This document shows positions 16,514 to 21,041 of a DNA stretch of 21,041 bases, piece after piece. The stretch's first letter is position 1. Each line of letters starts with the position of its first letter. The notes under the pieces are model-generated. The model did no database searches, had not been told where the DNA came from, and saw only the letters and a program-made list of their open reading frames with translations. The stretch is from NCBI GenBank assembly GCA_045593005.1, contig JAZNVV010000020.1, forward strand, positions 1-21,041, written 5' to 3'. Both the position numbers and the translations under genes were made by a program. Source of the DNA: UBA11475 sp045593005 (GTDB lineage Bacteria > Bacillota > Clostridia > Christensenellales > Borkfalkiaceae).

Positions 16514-17382
16514 TGAAAGGCGCTATTATCGTTAACGGTTATTTTTCAAACGACGCAACCACCTATCAAACTGAAAGGCTGGTGTATGAATTTAATAAAT
16601 TAGGCGTGAAAATAAACGTAATAAAATCAAACGAAATTATTACTGCCATAAAAGACGGCAATGCCTATATCAAGCATAACTTGCTTGACGGGGTAAATTT
16701 TATTGTATACTTAAATAAAGATAGATATCAGGCAGAATTATTGCAATCGCTTGGCTATAAAATTTTTAATAATTACGACGCTATAGTTAATTGCGACGAC
16801 AAAATGTTGACTTTCGTTAAGTTGGCGAATAAGGGTATTAATATGCCTTATACGATATCTTCCCCTATAATGTATTCGGATAATGACGACGTCGCTTTTT
16901 TAGATAACGTTGAAAAATCTCTTGGCTATCCTGTTATCGTTAAAAACGTATACGGGTCTATGGGTAAGACGGTATATAAAGCAGACAATCGGTGTGAACT
17001 TGACGAATTGTTTAAGCAGTTAAAAATGACGCCACACGTTTACCAGCAGGCGATTAAGCCACTTGGCAAAGACACTCGCGTTATCGTGGTAGGTGGCAAG
17101 GTCGTTGGCGCTATAAGTAGATCTTCTAAAACCGATTTTCGTTCAAACGTAGAACTTGGTGGAACGGCAACGGCTGTTACCATTAGTGAAGAAGTTAAAA
17201 ACTTATGTGAAAAAGTCGCTAATATTTTAGAGCTTGACTACGCAGGGATAGACGTCTTATCCGACGGCGTTAAAAACTACGTGTGTGAAGTAAATTCAAA
17301 CGCCTTTTTTACGGGAATGGAGAAGTCAACTGGCATAAATATTGCCTCTTTGTATGCAAAACATATACTTTCAAAATTATAA
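16513..17382 (+). CDS. RimK-like ATP-grasp ligase
   Basis: ATP-grasp enzyme of the RimK family, expected to form a peptide-type bond by activating a carboxylate as acyl phosphate. Its 289 residues include a preATP-grasp domain, then the glycine-rich KNVYGSMGKTVY phosphate loop, followed by DTRVIVVGGKVVGAISR. The metal-binding end VCEVNSNAFFTGMEKSTGINIA matches RimK's EVNSNPGF-type motif. RimK adds glutamates to ribosomal protein S6; relatives make other amino-acid ligations, and no S6 gene is present, so substrate is open. ATG 16513 overlaps the flavoprotein stop (TGATG) and has AGGGG seven bases upstream; a GTG at 16510 is less well spaced. Last gene of the argS operon. Confidence 0.87.
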   Translation: MKGAIIVNGYFSNDATTYQTERLVYEFNKLGVKINVIKSNEIITAIKDGNAYIKHNLLDGVNFIVYLNKDRYQAELLQSLGYKIFNNYDAIVNCDDKMLTFVKLANKGINMPYTISSPIMYSDNDDVAFLDNVEKSLGYPVIVKNVYGSMGKTVYKADNRCELDELFKQLKMTPHVYQQAIKPLGKDTRVIVVGGKVVGAISRSSKTDFRSNVELGGTATAVTISEEVKNLCEKVANILELDYAGIDVLSDGVKNYVCEVNSNAFFTGMEKSTGINIASLYAKHILSKL

Positions 17383-17428
17383 ACGGTTAGTTTTGACGAT
17401 ACCGTTTGTGGCGAAACTGGTATTTTTT
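17381..17428 (+). terminator. Possible weak terminator with alternative pairings after the RimK-like gene
   Basis: ACCGTTT (17401-17407) can pair either with AAACGGT (17381-17387) or, with one bulge, with AAACTGGT (17414-17421), which a six-T run (17423-17428) follows. The second pairing is a weak terminator. The first would compete with it. The stem is short, so confidence is limited. Confidence 0.4.
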
Positions 17429-17438
17429 GCAAAAAGTG

Positions 17439-17467
17439 TTGTAATTATTTTTAATAAATGATATAAT
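17439..17467 (+). promoter_or_regulatory. Promoter giving a probably leaderless UlaG-like transcript
   Basis: TTGTAA (17439-17444), a 17-base spacer and perfect TATAAT (17462-17467). Six bases later comes ATG 17474, so the transcript should start at about the A of the ATG. No ribosome site is present. Confidence 0.78.
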
Positions 17468-17473
17468 AGCGTT

Positions 17474-18127
17474 ATGAAAGTAAGATATTTAGGACACTCA
17501 TCTTTTAAAATTTGCTCGGACGGTGTTTCTTTTGTTTTTGACCCACATAAAAACATAGGTTATAATTTTCCTGACGTTAGCGCAGACGTAGTTTTAGTTA
17601 GCCATAACCACTACGACCATAATAACGTTGACGGGGTGAAAAACGTTCAAAAAGTCGTTTCAAATGATGACGTTGTATTTAACGATATTAAGGTGGAAAG
17701 TTTTAAGTCTTTCCACGACGAAGTAAACGGGGAAAAAAGAGGGGTTAATTATATACATAAAGTAACCACTTCTAATGCGACTTATTTACATCTTGGCGAT
17801 TTTGGTGAAGATGTTAATAATTATGATTTTTCTTCCTTTACTGGCGTTGACTTTTTATTTGTTCCGGTTGGGGGGACGTATACTATAAATGCCGACGGCG
17901 CAAAAAAGATAGTAGACGCTATCCGACCACGCTTTATTATTCCTATGCATTATAAAACTGAAAAATCGACGGTTGATATTGCGTCGATTGACAGTTTTTT
18001 AAGATACTTTATGACTTCTAACCTTATCTATCTAAAAAATGAAGTCGACCTTACCGACCTAATAACAGAAGACCTTTTTTGTGGTAAGGTATTAATCTTT
18101 GATATGCCCGACGGGCAAACTTTCTAA
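17474..18127 (+). CDS. UlaG-like metal-dependent hydrolase (metallo-beta-lactamase fold)
   Basis: 217-residue metallo-beta-lactamase-fold hydrolase of the UlaG/COG2220 type. It begins MKVRYLGHSSF, the typical first strand of this family, which fixes the start. The zinc motif is SHNHYDHN (H44, H46, D48, H49), followed by a HLGDFG segment and PMHYKT. UlaG hydrolyses L-ascorbate 6-phosphate lactone, but this is a broad group and no ascorbate genes are nearby, so the substrate is unknown. It is probably monocistronic, and the mRNA appears leaderless. Cytoplasmic, with no signal peptide. Confidence 0.88.
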   Translation: MKVRYLGHSSFKICSDGVSFVFDPHKNIGYNFPDVSADVVLVSHNHYDHNNVDGVKNVQKVVSNDDVVFNDIKVESFKSFHDEVNGEKRGVNYIHKVTTSNATYLHLGDFGEDVNNYDFSSFTGVDFLFVPVGGTYTINADGAKKIVDAIRPRFIIPMHYKTEKSTVDIASIDSFLRYFMTSNLIYLKNEVDLTDLITEDLFCGKVLIFDMPDGQTF

Positions 18128-18133
18128 TTTCTA

Positions 18134-18216
18134 TTTGCATCCTGCAAAAACCCTTTTTTACATTATTTAATTTTGAATAAAGCAATTTAATTGCGCAAGT
18201 GATTGCGTGGTTTTTT
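18134..18216 (+). terminator. Two hairpins ending the UlaG-like transcript
   Basis: A weak hairpin TTTGCA/TGCAAA (18134-18148) is followed five bases later by six T. A better one, GCGCAA-GTGA-TTGCGT (18193-18208), has six pairs (one G-U) closed by a GNRA-type tetraloop, then GG and six T. These most likely stop transcription before rho. If rho is transcribed from further upstream, the second could act as a rho attenuator. Confidence 0.6.
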
Positions 18217-18224
18217 GATATATA
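18216..18224 (+). promoter_or_regulatory. Candidate extended -10 promoter of rho
   Basis: TGATATATA gives an extended -10 (TG at 18216-18217, TATATA at 18219-18224) with no good -35. Transcription would start near 18231, with GGGAG (18238-18242) and ATG 18249 following. The assignment is tentative. Confidence 0.4.
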
Positions 18225-18248
18225 AATTTTTATTTTTGGGAGATTTTT

Positions 18249-19664
18249 ATGCCAAAATTTATAATACTTTCTGAAAGACTTTTATATGAAGAAAATATTC
18301 ATATTTTAAGAGAAATAGGTAGGCAAATCGGGGTAAAGTCACCATCGTCTATGCGAAAAGGCAAGTTGATAAGAGAAATTCTTGCCGTTCAAAACGGGGA
18401 TATTGAGCCAGTTGATAATTCGCGAGGGGCACCTTCAAAACCGGTAGACGTAAGCCAGTTTTATTACAAAGGGCACGATTTACTTGACACGGACGTCGAT
18501 TGCGTTTACGTTGAAGATCCTAACGTAGGCGTTATTAAGTTTGCCGATAAAGATTTGCCGGAAGGCTGTTTGCAAATTTTACCACAGGGTTTTGGCTTTT
18601 TAAGATATGACGGATATAAAATTTCATATAGCGATTTGTACGTTTCAGAAGAATTAATTAAAACGTACGGATTAAAGTCGGGGGATATGATTAAGTGTAC
18701 GTTTAAAAAAGTTCCACTCCATTCTAATGAAGTTGATAAAATCGTATCCATAAACGGCACGGAAATTGACAAATGGTCCTCTCGTCAAGATTTTTCTAAA
18801 CTTGTTGCCTGTCATCCTGATAAAAAAATTTCTCTATCGTTTGATAAAAACGACGTTGTTGGGCGTGTAATAGATATGTTTGCACCGATAGGCAAAGGAC
18901 AGCGTGGGTTAATAGTTGCTCCACCTAAAACGGGCAAAACAACTATGCTTAAAAATATTGCAAAATCCATAGAAAATAATTATCCCGATACAAAATTAAT
19001 AGTTTTATTGATAGACGAAAGACCTGAAGAAGTTACTGAATTTGAAAAGTTTATCAAATCTGAAGTTGTTTCGTCAACTTTCGACGAAGAGCCTTCAACT
19101 CATATTCGCGCATCTGAATACGTTTTATCCAAGGCAAAAAGACAGGTTGAAATGGGCAAGGACGTCGTAATTTTGATGGATTCTATTACAAAGTTGACAA
19201 GGGCTTATAACAACAGCAAAAACTCATCAGGCAAAACGCTTTCCGGTGGGATAGACCCTACTGCGTTTTACGGGCCTAAAAAGTTTTTTGGTTCGGCAAG
19301 AAATATTGAAAACGGTGGAAGTTTAACAATTATAGCAACTGCTTTAATTGAAACTGGTAGCCGTATGGACGAGGTCGTGTTTGAGGAATTCAAAGGCACG
19401 GGCAATATGGAAATTGTTTTATCGCGCAGTCTTGCTGAAAAGAAAATTTATCCTGCCATTGACTTTTTGAAGTCTGGTACGAGAAGGGACGACCTTTTGC
19501 TTACGGATAAAGAAATGTTGGCGCAAAATAAGGTAAAAGAAATTATTTTTGAGGGCGACCTATCAGCCGTTTCATCTTTTTACGAAACCTTGAAAAAAAC
19601 GGAAAATAACGACGATTTTATTAATAAACTAGACACGTTTATCGACGTTTATAAAAGGGGCTAA
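18249..19664 (+). CDS. rho: Transcription termination factor Rho
   Basis: Hexameric RNA-dependent ATPase that pulls RNA from transcribing RNA polymerase. Its 471 residues have an N-terminal Rho-type domain (about 1-50), a short basic linker, and an RNA-binding cold-shock domain (about 105-165) with GFGFLR. The ATPase core has Walker A APPKTGKT (224-231; commonly APPKAGKT), DERPEEV with the conserved glutamates (257-262), and Walker B VVILMD (306-311). The secondary-site R-loop GKTLSGGID (328-336) and the following Rho core are intact. Start codon choice is firm because GGGAG lies six bases upstream. A methyltransferase starts three bases after its stop. Confidence 0.97.
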   Translation: MPKFIILSERLLYEENIHILREIGRQIGVKSPSSMRKGKLIREILAVQNGDIEPVDNSRGAPSKPVDVSQFYYKGHDLLDTDVDCVYVEDPNVGVIKFADKDLPEGCLQILPQGFGFLRYDGYKISYSDLYVSEELIKTYGLKSGDMIKCTFKKVPLHSNEVDKIVSINGTEIDKWSSRQDFSKLVACHPDKKISLSFDKNDVVGRVIDMFAPIGKGQRGLIVAPPKTGKTTMLKNIAKSIENNYPDTKLIVLLIDERPEEVTEFEKFIKSEVVSSTFDEEPSTHIRASEYVLSKAKRQVEMGKDVVILMDSITKLTRAYNNSKNSSGKTLSGGIDPTAFYGPKKFFGSARNIENGGSLTIIATALIETGSRMDEVVFEEFKGTGNMEIVLSRSLAEKKIYPAIDFLKSGTRRDDLLLTDKEMLAQNKVKEIIFEGDLSAVSSFYETLKKTENNDDFINKLDTFIDVYKRG

Positions 19665-19667
19665 AGT

Positions 19668-20588
19668 ATGAGAAGCAAAACGATAGATTTTGACCTTGAA
19701 AACGGCGCAAACTATTTGGAAAACGCTATAAAATATTCTGCCGGCGTGCAAATACCATTAAATAAATGCGTTATCGGAGATACTTTAGAAGTTTTACCGT
19801 CGTTAAAAGAAAATTCTTTTGACCTGCTAATTGCCGACCCACCTTATAATTTGGTTAAAGACTACGGAGAATGGAAATCGTCCGTTATATCTTCTTCAGA
19901 CTACGCTAATTATACAAGAGAGTGGCTTTCAAAGTGCATACCTTTGCTAAAAAAGAACGGCAGTATTTATATATGTTGCGACTGGAAATGTTCAAACGAA
20001 ATAGCCTCCGTTTTATCGGAATTTGCCATTATTAAAAACCGTATTACTTGGCAACGTGAAAAAGGTAGAGGGGCTAAAAGCAACTGGAAAAACTGCACCG
20101 AAGATATTTGGTATGCCGTTTTAGACGAAAACGATTACACTTTCAACCTTGAACAAGTAAAACAACGCAGAAAAGTTTTAGCTCCTTACAAAAAAGACGG
20201 CAAGCCTAAAGACTGGGTTGAAACAAAAGACGGCAAATTCCGTGATACGTGTCCTTCAAATTTTTGGGACGATATTTCTATTCCGTACTGGTCAATGGCT
20301 GAAAACACAGCCCACCCTACGCAAAAGCCGGAAAAACTTGTTGCTAAACTGCTATTAGCCAGCACTAATGAGGGCGACAGCGTTTTAGACCCGTTTAGTG
20401 GCTCGGGAACTACGGCTGTTGTAGCAAAAAAGCTTGGAAGGAATTTTGTTGCGATAGAAAAAAACCCACAATACGTCGCTTGGGGCGAAATGCGTCTTGA
20501 ACGGGCGCAAAAAGACAAAACTATTCAGGGCTATTATAACGGTGTTTTTTGGGAAAGAAATTCTAAACCAACAAAAAAAGAAAAATAA
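19668..20588 (+). CDS. Solitary beta-class N6-adenine DNA methyltransferase
   Basis: 306-residue DNA methyltransferase. The catalytic motif DPPYNL (57-62) comes before the AdoMet-binding motif DPFSGSGTT (241-249), an order that defines the beta class. HPTQKP (216-221) is also typical, and DPPY indicates N6-methyladenine. The specificity cannot be read from sequence. A central stretch with GRGAKSNWKN (133-142) and FWDDISIP (199-206) looks like a conserved subfamily. No restriction endonuclease is adjacent, so it is either a regulatory orphan or a relic of a restriction-modification system. AAAGGGG (19654-19660) serves ATG 19668. The three-base gap from rho indicates co-transcription. Confidence 0.9.
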   Translation: MRSKTIDFDLENGANYLENAIKYSAGVQIPLNKCVIGDTLEVLPSLKENSFDLLIADPPYNLVKDYGEWKSSVISSSDYANYTREWLSKCIPLLKKNGSIYICCDWKCSNEIASVLSEFAIIKNRITWQREKGRGAKSNWKNCTEDIWYAVLDENDYTFNLEQVKQRRKVLAPYKKDGKPKDWVETKDGKFRDTCPSNFWDDISIPYWSMAENTAHPTQKPEKLVAKLLLASTNEGDSVLDPFSGSGTTAVVAKKLGRNFVAIEKNPQYVAWGEMRLERAQKDKTIQGYYNGVFWERNSKPTKKEK

Positions 20589-20594
20589 TTGAAT

Positions 20595-20625
20595 AAAAAA
20601 AGGAAGGGCAACCTTCCTTTTTTTT
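20595..20625. terminator. Bidirectional terminator between the methyltransferase and lipoprotein genes
   Basis: A 13-pair hairpin, AAAAAAAGGAAGG (20595-20607) with CCTTCCTTTTTTT, closed by the GNRA-type tetraloop GCAA. The T-run includes the lipoprotein stop codon, so this one element ends both converging genes. Confidence 0.93.
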
Positions 20626-21034
20626 ATTTGTTAAATATAAAAGTTACATCATTATATTCCATGCTAATAGTGTCATTATTCTTAACAAGAATTAATGCTT
20701 CATCATCAAATTCTGAATACAAATAAATTTCATTATTAATGCCTTCTATAAATTTAGCAATATAAGCATAATTGTGTTCATATTCTTTTTCATTATAAGT
20801 TGTTGTATAGTTTATGCGTATAACAATAACATCATCTTCAAAAAGAATAGTTGCAAAATCTTCAGTTAAAGTAATACCATCATATTTATCCCCAATCCCT
20901 AAAGAAATCTTTGTCTCATCGTCCTCATAAGTTAATTTTGTAAAATTATATACGTTTTTTTTAGAACAGCCTGTAAAAAAAATGCAACAAAACGTAACTA
21001 TTAATGTAATAAATGTAATAAATAATTTTTTCAT
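20624..21034 (-). CDS. Small predicted lipoprotein of unknown function
   Basis: 136-residue secreted protein. A basic, hydrophobic signal sequence of about 22 residues ends in FTGC, a lipobox with an atypical Phe at -3, and Cys23 would be lipid-modified and held at the membrane outer face. The rest is acidic and β-rich, with repeated short hydrophobic strands and no cysteine or recognised domain. ATG 21034 has GGAA (21038-21041) upstream, but the window ends there, so any promoter or further upstream gene is unseen. The gene is AT-rich and CpG-poor compared with its neighbours and shows the opposite NAY-codon pattern, which suggests a different history or low expression. I do not recognise a family. 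Confidence 0.72.
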   Translation of the reverse strand: MKKLFITFITLIVTFCCIFFTGCSKKNVYNFTKLTYEDDETKISLGIGDKYDGITLTEDFATILFEDDVIVIRINYTTTYNEKEYEHNYAYIAKFIEGINNEIYLYSEFDDEALILVKNNDTISMEYNDVTFIFNK

Positions 21035-21041
21035 AAATTCC

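Noticed and set aside
19668..20588. Complete restriction-modification system
   Set aside because: No endonuclease or specificity gene is adjacent to the methyltransferase.
1..21041. CRISPR array, tRNA or insertion sequence
   Set aside because: No regular repeats with spacers, tRNA-like cloverleaf or transposase sequence was seen on either strand.

Overview
The window looks like chromosomal, mostly housekeeping DNA from an AT-rich, low-GC Gram-positive bacterium, probably an uncultured clostridial lineage. This is inferred from sigma-A-type promoters, AGGAG-type ribosome sites, a DUF1461 membrane protein, an M29 aminopeptidase, QueH and a clostridial-type Rho. The lineage cannot be fixed from sequence alone. 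I see no tRNA, rRNA, CRISPR array, insertion sequence or phage gene. 17 genes are supported, 16 with a family-level assignment. The seventeenth is a small lipoprotein of unknown function.

Layout. (1) 1-900: a DUF1461 four-helix membrane protein on the minus strand, with a perfect consensus promoter. (2) 990-2132: an HNH-nuclease-like zinc protein, apparently leaderless, followed by a YgjP/DUF45 zinc metallopeptidase. (3) 2194-3414: an M29 aminopeptidase on the minus strand; a bidirectional terminator separates it from (2). (4) 3508-12221: a long plus-strand run from a perfect sigma-A promoter: dxs, a CpsB-like PHP phosphatase, an S51 peptidase, queH, uvrB, uvrA. The first four overlap or nearly abut, and no terminator is visible before about 12279. 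(5) 12351-13448: ychF on the minus strand. (6) 13572-17382: argS, a BaiN/HI0933-type flavoprotein and a RimK-like ATP-grasp ligase, joined by stop/start overlaps. (7) 17439-18127: a UlaG-like metallo-beta-lactamase-fold hydrolase, again apparently leaderless. (8) 18216-20588: rho and a solitary beta-class adenine methyltransferase. (9) 20624-21034: the small lipoprotein on the minus strand, with composition unlike its neighbours.

Main functions are DNA repair and modification (UvrA, UvrB, methyltransferase), translation and tRNA biology (ArgS, YchF, QueH), isoprenoid precursor synthesis (Dxs), transcription termination (Rho) and peptide turnover (M29 and S51 peptidases). All three convergent gene junctions carry a near-symmetrical hairpin with A-tract and T-tract arms that can terminate both strands.

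No clearly new multi-gene system is visible. The most interesting signals are: two genes whose -10 boxes place transcription start on the start codon; a context bias in which Asn/Asp/His/Tyr codons end in C before G but mostly in T otherwise, absent from the lipoprotein gene; a tandemly duplicated terminator arm; a Dxs with altered thiamine-diphosphate-site motifs; and a degenerate intergenic motif seen three times.
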